Source: OFTM10 sp964344055
GTDB taxonomy: Bacteria; Actinomycetota; Acidimicrobiia; Acidimicrobiales; Aldehydirespiratoraceae
Assembly: GCA_964344055.1 (NCBI GenBank)
Contig: CAYFLT010000015.1
Location: forward strand, 1-64,000
Reading direction: 5' to 3'
Length of the DNA stretch: 64,000 nucleotides
Shown: piece after piece, positions 23,826 through 31,708 of the stretch
Layout: each line of letters starts with the position of its first letter
Numbering within the stretch: position 1 is the first letter of the stretch
The notes under the pieces: model-generated
Database searches by the model: none
Told to the model about the DNA's origin: nothing
The model's input: the letters and a program-made list of their open reading frames with translations, nothing else
Translations under genes and position numbers: made by a program

Positions 23826-25538
23826 GTGACTGAGACCTCGACGGGTACGACTTCCGGATCGGCCAGCAACTCCGGCACCGATTTCATCCGCGAGATGATC
23901 AAGAAGGACTGCTCCGACGGTCCGTACGGGGGCCGTGTCCAGACGCGTTTCCCACCGGAACCGAACGGCTACCTCCACATCGGCCATGCGAAGGCGATCG
24001 TGTTGGACTTCGGCGTCGCCGAGGAGTTCGGTGGCACCTACAAGCTCCGATTCGACGACACCAACCCCGAGACGGCCACCGCCCGCTTCGTCGACGAGAT
24101 CCTCGACGACATCCGATGGCTGGGTTACGAGCCGGACGAACCCGTCTTCGCATCCAGCTACTTCGACCAGCTGTACGAGTGGGCGGTCCAGCTGGTCCAG
24201 GCCGGGTTGGCGTACGTCGACGACCAGGACGCGGAGACGATCTCGGCCAATCGGGGCGGCTTCACCACGCCGGGTGTCGACAGCCCGTGGCGGGACCGCA
24301 GCATCGAGGAGAACCTCGACCTCTTCGCCCGTATGAAAGCGGGCGAGTTCGAGGAGGGTTCACGGGTGCTGCGGGCCAAGATCGACATGAACCACGAGAA
24401 CATGCAGATGCGTGACCCGGTGATGTACCGCATCCGCCACGCGCCGCACTACCGCACGGGCGACACCTGGCACGTCTATCCCACCTACGACTGGGCTCAC
24501 GGCCAGAGCGACGCCATCGAGGGCACCACCCATTCGTTGTGCACGCTCGAGTTCGACTCTCATCGTCCGCTCTACGACTGGTACCACGAGAAGATCGGGC
24601 TGGGTGCGGACCGTCCGCGCCAGACCGAGTTCGCCCGGCTCAACCTCACCCACACCGTGCTGTCGAAGCGCAAGCTCAAGCAGCTGGTGGAGGAGGGGCA
24701 TGTCGACGGCTGGGACGATGCCCGCATGCCCACGCTCCGAGGACTTCGGCGGCGAGGCTACCCGTCGTCCGCAATCCGTGATTTCTGCGCCCACATCGGC
24801 ATCGCCCGGGTCAACGGCGTGCACGAGATCGAGCTGCTCGAGTCGTTCGTGCGCACCCATCACAACCGTCACGCGCTCCGGCGCATGGCGGTGCTCGATC
24901 CGATCGAGGTGGTCATCACCAACTGGCCCGAGGGCGAAGTCGACCAGCGCGAGGCGATCAACAATCCCGAGGACGACTCAGCCGGTACTCGTGGAGTCCC
25001 GTTCTCCGGTCGGCTCTTCATCGAGCGTGACGACTTCATGCTCGATCCGCCGAAGAAGTTCTATCGGCTGGCGCCCGGCCGGGAGGTCCGCCTGCGGGCC
25101 GGCTACTTCATCACCTGCAACGACGTCGAGGTCGACGACGCCGGCGAGGTGGTGCGCCTGCTGTGCACCTACGACCCCGAGACCGCCGGTGGCCAGGCTC
25201 CGGACGGGCGGAAAGTGAAAGCCACCATCCACTGGGTCTCGGCGGACCACGCAGTCGATATCGCCGTGGCGCTGTACGACCGTCTGTTCACCGATGCCCA
25301 CCCCGGTGCCGACGACCGCGATCCGATGGCCTCGCTCAACCCGGACTCCCGGGAGCTGCGGACGGGATGCAAGGCGGAGCCGGCAGTGCTCGACACCGCG
25401 CCTGGCGAGGTGGTCCAGTTCGAGCGGCTCGGCTACTTCGCCCGTGACCTCGACGAACGGGAGGGCGACCCGCTCTTCCACCGCACCGTCGGCCTCCGCG
25501 ACGAATGGGCCAACATCCAAAAACGTCAGCAAACCTGA
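23826..25538 (+). CDS. glnS: glutaminyl-tRNA synthetase
   Basis: 570 aa from GTG23826, chosen because AGGAG stands 7 nt upstream and the conserved N-terminal FIREMIKKDCSDGPYGGRVQTRFPPEPNG follows. Class I signature PEPNGYLHIGHAKAI (HIGH motif), KLRFDDTNPE, the KMSKS-loop variant VLSKRKL, and the two C-terminal anticodon-binding beta barrels. GlnRS charges tRNA-Gln directly. Most Actinobacteria lack it and use GluRS plus GatCAB, so its presence is notable and suggests old horizontal transfer from a proteobacterial or eukaryote-type lineage. The stop codon is supplied by the palindromic repeat that follows. Confidence 0.95.
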   Translation: MTETSTGTTSGSASNSGTDFIREMIKKDCSDGPYGGRVQTRFPPEPNGYLHIGHAKAIVLDFGVAEEFGGTYKLRFDDTNPETATARFVDEILDDIRWLGYEPDEPVFASSYFDQLYEWAVQLVQAGLAYVDDQDAETISANRGGFTTPGVDSPWRDRSIEENLDLFARMKAGEFEEGSRVLRAKIDMNHENMQMRDPVMYRIRHAPHYRTGDTWHVYPTYDWAHGQSDAIEGTTHSLCTLEFDSHRPLYDWYHEKIGLGADRPRQTEFARLNLTHTVLSKRKLKQLVEEGHVDGWDDARMPTLRGLRRRGYPSSAIRDFCAHIGIARVNGVHEIELLESFVRTHHNRHALRRMAVLDPIEVVITNWPEGEVDQREAINNPEDDSAGTRGVPFSGRLFIERDDFMLDPPKKFYRLAPGREVRLRAGYFITCNDVEVDDAGEVVRLLCTYDPETAGGQAPDGRKVKATIHWVSADHAVDIAVALYDRLFTDAHPGADDRDPMASLNPDSRELRTGCKAEPAVLDTAPGEVVQFERLGYFARDLDEREGDPLFHRTVGLRDEWANIQKRQQT

Positions 25539-25576
25539 CAGGGTTTTGGTACCTGACACCAAAACCCTGTCAGGTT
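25532..25576. repeat. palindromic repeat, copy 1, between convergent genes
   Basis: A 19-bp perfect stem, AACCTGACAGGGTTTTGGT (25532-25550) with its complement at 25558-25576, and a 7-nt loop ACCTGAC. The TGA of its first arm is the glnS stop codon. A second copy lies at 31282-31325. It could work as a bidirectional terminator; no T-run is present. Confidence 0.85.
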
Positions 25577-25587
25577 CGGATCCGATC

Positions 25588-25635
25588 GGTCAGATACAGA
25601 ACTGGTCAGATACAGAACCGGTCAGATACAGAACT
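25588..25635. repeat. three tandem 16-bp units at the 3' end of the VOC gene
   Basis: GGTCAGATACAGAACT occurs at 25588-25603, 25604-25619 (last base C) and 25620-25635. The third unit contains the stop and last codons (EFCI-stop) of the VOC gene on the minus strand, so the array is a tandem duplication of that gene end. Confidence 0.9.
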
Positions 25636-26056
25636 CGTTGCCTTCGGGGTCGGTCATTGTGACCCAGGTGTGGGGACCCTGGCGGCCTTCGTGGAGCACC
25701 GTTGCGCCCCGCTCGATCAATGACGCTCTGAGGGCGTCGAGGTCGGCGTCGCCGGTGCGGACGTCGAGGTGGACCCGGTTCTTCACTGCCTTCGACTCCG
25801 GCACGTGCTGAAAGTAGATCCGAGGCTGGCCCGGCCCCGGCTCTTCGCCGGGATGGATCGCGGCACCCTCCTTCCAGACGAGGGCGCCCTCGTAGACCCG
25901 GGTGTCCTCCTCGGTGGCGTGGCCCTGCTCGATCATCGCCCGGATGAACGATTCGTCCTGGGCCTCGACCTCCCAGTTCAGCGTCTCCGCCCACCAGTCC
26001 GCGAGGACGTGGGGGTCGTCGCAGTCGACGGCGATCTGGACCGAGAAGGGAGCCAT
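25622..26056 (-). CDS. VOC family (glyoxalase-like) protein
   Basis: 144 aa. Starts MAPFSVQIAVDCDDPHVLADWWAETLNWEV, the usual opening of actinobacterial glyoxalase-like proteins, and closes with HLDVRTGDADLDALRASLIERGATVLHEG followed by TMTDPEGNEFCI. One complete VOC domain (two beta-alpha-beta-beta-beta units). Metal ligands are not certain. Function unknown; relatives include resistance proteins and dioxygenases. Converges on glnS with the palindromic repeat and a short tandem array between them. Confidence 0.8.
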   Translation of the reverse strand: MAPFSVQIAVDCDDPHVLADWWAETLNWEVEAQDESFIRAMIEQGHATEEDTRVYEGALVWKEGAAIHPGEEPGPGQPRIYFQHVPESKAVKNRVHLDVRTGDADLDALRASLIERGATVLHEGRQGPHTWVTMTDPEGNEFCI

Positions 26057-26120
26057 TCGGCGACAGTAGCCCAGGGGTATTCCGCCGTCGGCCGTGATGG
26101 TCCGGCAGTAGGGTCGCTTC

Positions 26121-27374
26121 GTGGCATCTCAGGGGGAGTCCGTCTGGCGGAATCGGGACTTCTCCCTGTTGCTCGGCGGCACCACGGTGAACGGCACCGG
26201 TGACTGGCTGCTCGAGTTGGCCCTACCGGTCTATGTGTTCACCGAGACCGGCTCCGGGATCAAGACCGCGCTGGTCTACCTCTTCGGTCTCGCGGTGTCG
26301 GTCGTCTTCGGCCCGTACGGAGGAAGCCTGGCCGACCGGTGGAAGCTTCGGGCCACCCTGGTGGGAACCAACGTCCTTCAGGTCTTTGCGCTCGCTCCGT
26401 TGCTGGCCGTTACTCCGGACCGCATCTGGCCGGTGTACCTGGTGATCGTGTTGCAGGGCCTCATCGGCACGGTCAACGATCCGGCGGGCTTCGCCCTGTT
26501 GCCGCGACTCGTACGGGAAGACCAGCTGGTCGCCGCGAACTCGGCGCTCTCGGCAGGGCACTCGATCGCCCGGCTGGTCGGCGCCGCTGTCGGTGGAATC
26601 GCGGTGGCCACCGGAGGCATGACGACGGTCGTCGTGCTCGACGCGGCGACATTCGTGGTGGGAGCGCTCGCAGCTGCCCTCATGGGGGCTGCGGCGAACC
26701 AGGCACCGATCGAGTCCGGATCCGAGGACGAGTCGGACGCCTCGGTCCGGGCCGGCCTCCGCGAGGTGCGATCCCGGCCGGCGGTGGCCGCACTGATCGG
26801 AGTGCGCAGTCTGGCGATGTTCGCCTTCGGAGCATTCCCCGTGCTCTTCATCGTCTTCGTCACCGAGTATCTCGACGGTGACGGCACCGAGGTGGGCATC
26901 ATCCGAGCGGCGTCGGCGTTCGGCGGGATCGTCGCCGCAGCGGTCATCGGACGGCTCGCCGCAAAGCACCATCCCGCTGATCTCACTGCGGCCGCCTACC
27001 TGCTGTTCACGGTGGTGGCGTTCCTCTTCGTGAACGCCCCGTCGGTCACGATCGCGTTGGGCGTCTACATCGTGCTCTTCGCCCTCACCGGATTCCCCAA
27101 CGTGGCCTCGCACGTCGGCACCATGTCCGCCGCCCAAACGTTGTGTCCGGGCGATGTCATGGGTCGGGTCGGTGGGCTGATGGGCGCCGCGGGGTCGCTG
27201 GGTATGGGGTTGGGGTCCCTGGCGGCCGGCCTGTTGCTCGAGGTCTTCACCGCGAGACAGCTGTTCAACGGCCAGGTGGTGGTGTTCTTCCTGTGCGGCG
27301 TGCTGACGGCGGTCTTCGTCGCGAGGCCGGTCCGCCGGGGCGTGGCCGGCGAGGAGCTCAGCTCGACAGGGTGA
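26121..27374 (+). CDS. MFS transporter (MFS_3 / EntS-like exporter)
   Basis: 417 aa from the GTG at 26121. About 12 hydrophobic helices. Begins WRNRDFSLLLGGTTVNGTGDWLLELALPVYVFTETGSG, with the loop 2-3 motif GPYGGSLADRWKLRATLV (the GxLADRxGRR-type sequence of MFS) and the NDPAGFALLPRLVREDQLVAANSALSAGHSIARLVG stretch typical of the enterobactin-exporter-like MFS_3 group. Likely a drug or siderophore exporter; substrate unknown. Its last 17 bp overlap the 3' end of the convergent gene. Confidence 0.85.
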   Translation: MASQGESVWRNRDFSLLLGGTTVNGTGDWLLELALPVYVFTETGSGIKTALVYLFGLAVSVVFGPYGGSLADRWKLRATLVGTNVLQVFALAPLLAVTPDRIWPVYLVIVLQGLIGTVNDPAGFALLPRLVREDQLVAANSALSAGHSIARLVGAAVGGIAVATGGMTTVVVLDAATFVVGALAAALMGAAANQAPIESGSEDESDASVRAGLREVRSRPAVAALIGVRSLAMFAFGAFPVLFIVFVTEYLDGDGTEVGIIRAASAFGGIVAAAVIGRLAAKHHPADLTAAAYLLFTVVAFLFVNAPSVTIALGVYIVLFALTGFPNVASHVGTMSAAQTLCPGDVMGRVGGLMGAAGSLGMGLGSLAAGLLLEVFTARQLFNGQVVVFFLCGVLTAVFVARPVRRGVAGEELSSTG

Positions 27375-28083
27375 CGATCGCCTCGTGTTCGACTGCGGCC
27401 ACCGGCCTGCCGTCGATCGAGAATCGGATGTCGACCAGTGCTCGCTCACCTGCCCGGCTGTCGAAGCGGTCGACCAGCCATGGCTCGATGAGCAGGGCGT
27501 CGCCGGGTCGAACGGTGTCGAGATGCCAGATGCGGCTTCGGGTGTGGACCCACGGGCCGGTGACGAGGTGGACCTTGAAGACGCGGTTGGCGAGAGAGGG
27601 CCAGACGACCGGGTGGATGACGTCGTGCTCGGCGTAGAACGCGAGATCGTCACCGGCCCGCTGCCCGTAGCCGGCCCACACGTCGTCGAGGGAGACGACG
27701 AGCGGCTCCATCCGCTCACCGGAGGGGTCGTCGAGCGCGGGTGGGGAGAGGGTCGGCGCGATCCACGCACACTCTCGGCCCTCGACCGATGCCACGATCC
27801 GCGGCTGCTCCGATTCGGTGTCGGCGGCGACGGTGACGGGATCGTCCTCGATGACCGGTGCACGAAACGCCGTTTCCGCCCCACCGCCGGTGACCCAGTC
27901 GAGTCCCCAGACGCTGGTGATGGGGCGGGTCATGTAGGCATAGATCGTCGTGCCGCCGACGACCGCGCCCGGATAGCCCGCGGCGATGCCCCCCTCGTGG
28001 GTGTGCACGGCGTTGTCGGCGTGTTCGGGGAGGTTGATCGCGTTGATCGACCAGGTTTCGAACCCGGTGGTGGCGTCGGTCAT
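27358..28083 (-). CDS. hypothetical protein, probable double hotdog fold
   Basis: 241 aa. The pattern INLPEHADNAVHTHEGGIAAGYPGAVVGGTTIYAYMTRPITSVWGLDWVTGGGAETAFRAPVIEDDPVTV resembles the N-terminal half of MaoC/hotdog acyl-CoA dehydratase-like proteins (a GG-A-G-YPGAVVGG turn and a V..DDPVTV strand). The second half repeats a similar layout (SRIWHLDTVRPGDALLIEPWLVDRFDSRAGERALVDIRFSIDGRPVAAVEHEAIV). The catalytic Asp-His of hydratase 2 is not clear. Transcribed just ahead of the esterase gene in the same direction as its follower, 1 bp apart, so they form an operon. Confidence 0.5.
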   Translation of the reverse strand: MTDATTGFETWSINAINLPEHADNAVHTHEGGIAAGYPGAVVGGTTIYAYMTRPITSVWGLDWVTGGGAETAFRAPVIEDDPVTVAADTESEQPRIVASVEGRECAWIAPTLSPPALDDPSGERMEPLVVSLDDVWAGYGQRAGDDLAFYAEHDVIHPVVWPSLANRVFKVHLVTGPWVHTRSRIWHLDTVRPGDALLIEPWLVDRFDSRAGERALVDIRFSIDGRPVAAVEHEAIVTLSS

Positions 28084-28084
28084 G

Positions 28085-29590
28085 TCAGTCGTCCCAGCTG
28101 GCTCGGGTCCGACCGTCGGGGTCGGAGGTCACCACGCTCGACTCGTCGAAGATCATGGTGGGTCGGCCCTCGAGATCGTAAGTCGGCCACGACGGAATCC
28201 TGTCGTGCGACGGATCGCCCGACGTGACGTAGGCGATCCACGCGTGGTGCATCCGGTCGGCGAGGTCGTCGGGCTCCGGAGCGCCGTCGCCGATGATCCG
28301 CTCCCATGCGCTCGCGGCGCCGTGGATGTCCATCTTCCACACGAAGGGCAAGTCGAGTGCGTGCATCGACCCGAACCGCCCGTGGAACCCCTGGCTCTTC
28401 CAGGTGAACCGGTACACGTGGACCGGGATGCCGGCGGCGGTGGCGGCGTCGGCCACTCGCATGCTCGATCGGCGGAAGAGCGTGTCGGCGATCATCTCCT
28501 CGGCGACGCGGCGGTTCGTGAGCTCCGGGTAGGTCGTCTTGAAGGCCTCTACGACCCGAGCCGCCCGTTCGTCGCTGTCGACGTGGCGGTGGACCATCGC
28601 GTGCAGGGTCGAGTCGTCGATGTCGTCGGGCAGATGGAGCGCGAACAGGGAGCCTTCGTTGCCGTTGGTGCCGAGCAGGATCGGGATGCGCCGGTCCACC
28701 GCCGCGGTGACGGCGTCACGGGTGATGGTGATGCCGTCGACCGCAGGCCGCATCGCGCGGCCGGAGCCCCCAGGCATCACGGCGGCAGTGGTGGCGGCCG
28801 CCTTGGCGAGGATGGCTTGGCCGTCGATGAGCGCGTCGGCCGAAAGGGCACGCAGGTCGTCGATGGATTCACATGCAGTTGCCTCGAGCAGCGACTCGGC
28901 GACTCCACCAGCCGGCGCGCCGAATCCGGCCGGGGCACTCTGGGCAATCGCCTGGTGGAAGAGTCCCTCGGCCTCGGGCGACGCGAGGAGCGCCATGACC
29001 GATCCGGCCCCGGCCGACTCACCCGCGATGGTGACCCGGTTGGGGTCGCCACCGAAGGCGGTGATGTGGTCGCGCACCCACCGGAGGGCGGCGATCTGGT
29101 CGCGGATGCCGTTGTTGCCCGACCCGGCGAGGTCGGGGTCGAGGTGGCCGAGTTCGAGGAAGCCGAGTACGCCCAGCCGGTAGTTCACCGTCACCACCAC
29201 GAGGTCGCCGTTGCGACAGAAGGGCGTGCCGTCGAACGACGCACCCCGCCCGGTCATGTAGGACCCGCCGTGGATCCAGAAGAGCACCGGTCGGCGGGCG
29301 CCGTCCGGGGCCGGCGTGTGGACGTTGAGGAAGAGGCAGCTCTCGTCGGTGTCGAAGCCGGTCGGCGGCAAGGGGCTCGACGGATCTCGGGGAATCTGAG
29401 GCGCGGATGGAGGAATCGTGACCGCGTCCCGTACACCCACCCACGGGTCCGGTGATTGCGGAGCGCGCCATCGAAGGTCACCGATCGGCGGCGTGGCGTA
29501 CGGCACCCCGAGGAAGTGGTGGACGCCATCGGTGACGCGACCCCTCAGTTCCCCCAGGGCGATCCTGACCATCGAGTCAGCGTCGTCCAT
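28085..29590 (-). CDS. type B carboxylesterase
   Basis: 501 aa from the ATG at 29590. Alpha/beta hydrolase of the carboxylesterase/lipase type: GVPYATPPIGDLRWRAP, ESCLFLNVHTP, the oxyanion hole in LFWIHGGSYMTG, nucleophile elbow VTIAGESAGAGS (Ser in GESAG), the acid in LGTNGNEGSLF, and the catalytic His in SMHALDLPFVWK. No signal peptide, so cytoplasmic. Hydrolyses carboxylic esters; natural substrate unknown. It forms an operon with the hotdog-like gene downstream and is divergent from the GMC oxidoreductase (24 bp between starts), hinting at a shared catabolic function. Confidence 0.9.
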   Translation of the reverse strand: MDDADSMVRIALGELRGRVTDGVHHFLGVPYATPPIGDLRWRAPQSPDPWVGVRDAVTIPPSAPQIPRDPSSPLPPTGFDTDESCLFLNVHTPAPDGARRPVLFWIHGGSYMTGRGASFDGTPFCRNGDLVVVTVNYRLGVLGFLELGHLDPDLAGSGNNGIRDQIAALRWVRDHITAFGGDPNRVTIAGESAGAGSVMALLASPEAEGLFHQAIAQSAPAGFGAPAGGVAESLLEATACESIDDLRALSADALIDGQAILAKAAATTAAVMPGGSGRAMRPAVDGITITRDAVTAAVDRRIPILLGTNGNEGSLFALHLPDDIDDSTLHAMVHRHVDSDERAARVVEAFKTTYPELTNRRVAEEMIADTLFRRSSMRVADAATAAGIPVHVYRFTWKSQGFHGRFGSMHALDLPFVWKMDIHGAASAWERIIGDGAPEPDDLADRMHHAWIAYVTSGDPSHDRIPSWPTYDLEGRPTMIFDESSVVTSDPDGRTRASWDD

Positions 29591-29614
29591 CGGCGGATCG
29601 TACACTTCGCCGCG

Positions 29615-31288
29615 ATGGCCACCCCAAAGACAGCGACAGGCACGACCTACGACTACGTGATCGTCGGTGGCGGCTCCGCCGGATCCGCGCTCGCCAACCG
29701 GCTCAGCGCCGACCCGAACACGGAGGTCCTCGTCCTGGAGGCGGGGCGTCCGGACTACCGGTGGGACGTCTTCATCCACATGCCGGCGGCGCTGATGTTC
29801 GCGATCGGAAGCCGTTTCTACGACTGGAAGTACGAGAGCGAACCCGAACCCCACATGGACGGTCGACGGGTGTACCACGCCCGCGGGAAGGTGCTCGGTG
29901 GGTCGTCGAGCATCAACGGGATGATCTTCCAGCGGGGCAACCCGATGGACTACGACAAGTGGGCCCAACTCCCGGGCATGGAGTCATGGGACTACGCCCA
30001 CTGTCTGCCGTACTTCAAGCGGATGGAGACGTGTCTGGGGGCGGGTCCGTCCGGCGACGAATGGCGCGGCGCCGATGGTCCTCTCGTGATGGAGCGCGGC
30101 CCCGCGGCCAGCCCGTTGTTCGAGGCCTGGCTCGACGCCGGTCCGCAGGCCGGGTACGAGCGAACCGACGACGTCAACGGCCATCGCCAGGAGGGGTTCG
30201 CCGCCTTCGACAAGAACGTGCACCGGGCCCGGCGGCTGTCGGCGGCTCGGGCCTACCTCCATCCGGTGAAGACGCGCCCGAACCTCACCGTGCTCACCCG
30301 GGCCCATGCCTCCCGGCTCGTGATGGAGGGCAAGCAGGTCGTGGGTGTCGAATACCGGCGGCGGGGACGCACCCGGGTCGCGCGGGCCCGCGAGGTGATC
30401 TCGTGTGGGGGCGCCTTCAACTCGCCCCAGCTCCTCCAACTCTCCGGCATCGGTGACGAGGAGCATCTACGTTCCGTGGGGGTCGAACCGGTTCATCATC
30501 TTCCCGGCGTCGGCGAGAACATGCAGGACCACCTCGAGGTGTACATCCAGTACGCCTGCAAGGAGCCGGTGTCGATCCAGCCGAATCTGGCCCTGTGGAA
30601 ACGGCCGTTCATCGGGTTGGCCTGGCTGTTCCGCCGGGGTCCAGGCGCGAGCAACCACTTCGAAGCCGGTGCGTTCGTTCGCAGCAACGACGACGAGGCC
30701 TACCCGAACTTGATGTTCCACTTCCTGCCGATCGCGATCCGCTACGACGGATCGGCCCCGGAGGGCGGTCACGGCTACCAGGTGCACGTCGGGCCGATGT
30801 ACTCCGACGCGAAGGGCTGGGTGCGGATCACGTCGCCGGACCCGAAGGCGAAGCCGGCGGTGCAGTTCAACTACCTGTCGACCGAGCAGGACCGTCGGGA
30901 GTGGATCGAGGCCGTACGGGTGGCTCGCCGGATCCTGAACCAGCCGGCGTTCGACCGCTACAACGGCGGTGAGGTCTCACCAGGACCGTCGGTGGACACC
31001 GACCAGGAGATCATGGATTGGGTGGCGAAGGACTCCGAGACCGCGCTCCACCCGTCCTGCACCTGCAAGATGGGCGATGTCTCGGATCCGATGGCGGTGA
31101 TCGACCCGGAGACGATGAAGGTCCATGGGATCGAAGGTCTGCGGGTGGTGGACGCCTCGGTGATGCCGATCGTCACCAACGGCAACATCTACGCCCCGAC
31201 GATGATGATCGCCGAGAAGGCCGCGGACCTCATCCTCGGCAACGAACCACTCCCGCCCGACCCCGCAGACGTGTACCGGAGAACCTGA
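29615..31288 (+). CDS. GMC family oxidoreductase (choline/alcohol dehydrogenase-like)
   Basis: 557 aa from ATG29615. FAD-binding YDYVIVGGGSAGSALANRLS and EVLVLEAG at the N-terminus, GMC signature 1 ARGKVLGGSSSINGMIFQRG, signature 2 GGAFNSPQLLQLSGIG, and the C-terminal active-site strands LHPSCTCKMGD (catalytic His) and VTNGNIYAPTMMIAEKAADLIL (Asn instead of a second His). Relatives oxidise alcohols such as choline or polyethylene glycol with FAD. No signal peptide. The stop codon TGA lies within the palindromic repeat that follows, as for glnS. Confidence 0.92.
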   Translation: MATPKTATGTTYDYVIVGGGSAGSALANRLSADPNTEVLVLEAGRPDYRWDVFIHMPAALMFAIGSRFYDWKYESEPEPHMDGRRVYHARGKVLGGSSSINGMIFQRGNPMDYDKWAQLPGMESWDYAHCLPYFKRMETCLGAGPSGDEWRGADGPLVMERGPAASPLFEAWLDAGPQAGYERTDDVNGHRQEGFAAFDKNVHRARRLSAARAYLHPVKTRPNLTVLTRAHASRLVMEGKQVVGVEYRRRGRTRVARAREVISCGGAFNSPQLLQLSGIGDEEHLRSVGVEPVHHLPGVGENMQDHLEVYIQYACKEPVSIQPNLALWKRPFIGLAWLFRRGPGASNHFEAGAFVRSNDDEAYPNLMFHFLPIAIRYDGSAPEGGHGYQVHVGPMYSDAKGWVRITSPDPKAKPAVQFNYLSTEQDRREWIEAVRVARRILNQPAFDRYNGGEVSPGPSVDTDQEIMDWVAKDSETALHPSCTCKMGDVSDPMAVIDPETMKVHGIEGLRVVDASVMPIVTNGNIYAPTMMIAEKAADLILGNEPLPPDPADVYRRT

Positions 31289-31325
31289 CAGGGTTTTGGT
31301 ACCTGACACCAAAACCCTGCCAGGT
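31282..31325. repeat. palindromic repeat, copy 2, between convergent genes
   Basis: Same element as at 25532: left arm AACCTGACAGGGTTTTGGT (31282-31300), loop ACCTGAC, right arm 31308-31325 with one substitution (C at 31320, G-U pair in RNA). Its TGA (31286-31288) is the stop of the GMC gene, and its right end meets the stop of the convergent small gene. Confidence 0.85.
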
Positions 31326-31706
31326 CAGCTGAGTGGGGTGATCTCGGCGAGGATGACCGGGGCCGGCTCGCCGGGGACGGTGGCGGCGAGGGCCATGTTC
31401 GGTCGTGGGCCGGGGGCGGGCTGTCGATGGATCTGCGGCTCGAAGCCGTCGTTGCGGAGGACTGTGGTGGTGCCGTCGGTCGTGGCACGCTGGAAGCCGT
31501 CGACTGCCACCCGACCGCCGGTCCAACCGCCGCCCTCGATGCGAACGGCGGAGGGGGCGATCATCCAGCGGCCCTCGTACTCGACCATTCCGAGCGCCTC
31601 GCCCTGGCCGGTCATCGCAACGCCGGCCAGGGGTTGGGTCGGGATCCATCGCTCGATGACCTCGGCCTTGGGGGGGAGTGAGGGTGGCGACGTGGTACAG
31701 AACCAT
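31325..31706 (-). pseudogene. small hypothetical protein with a homopolymer frameshift
   Basis: Read from the ATG at 31706 the protein begins MVLYHVATLTPP, then a run of seven C on the coding strand (plus-strand G at 31670-31676) throws it out of frame. With six C the frame continues KAEVIERWIPTQPLAGVA-MTGQGEALGMVEYEG and on to ILAEITPLS-stop at 31325, giving about 126 residues of coherent sequence. This is either a sequencing or assembly error in a homopolymer or a real off-state. The ATG follows the stop of the FMN-dehydrogenase gene by 2 bp, so the two are translationally coupled. The family is not one I can name. Confidence 0.6.
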
Positions 31707-31708
31707 GG

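Noticed and set aside
27986..29455. 489-codon plus-strand frame opposite the carboxylesterase
   Set aside because: Composition is typical of antisense translation (Val/Gly/Arg/His-rich), while the minus strand has all carboxylesterase motifs.
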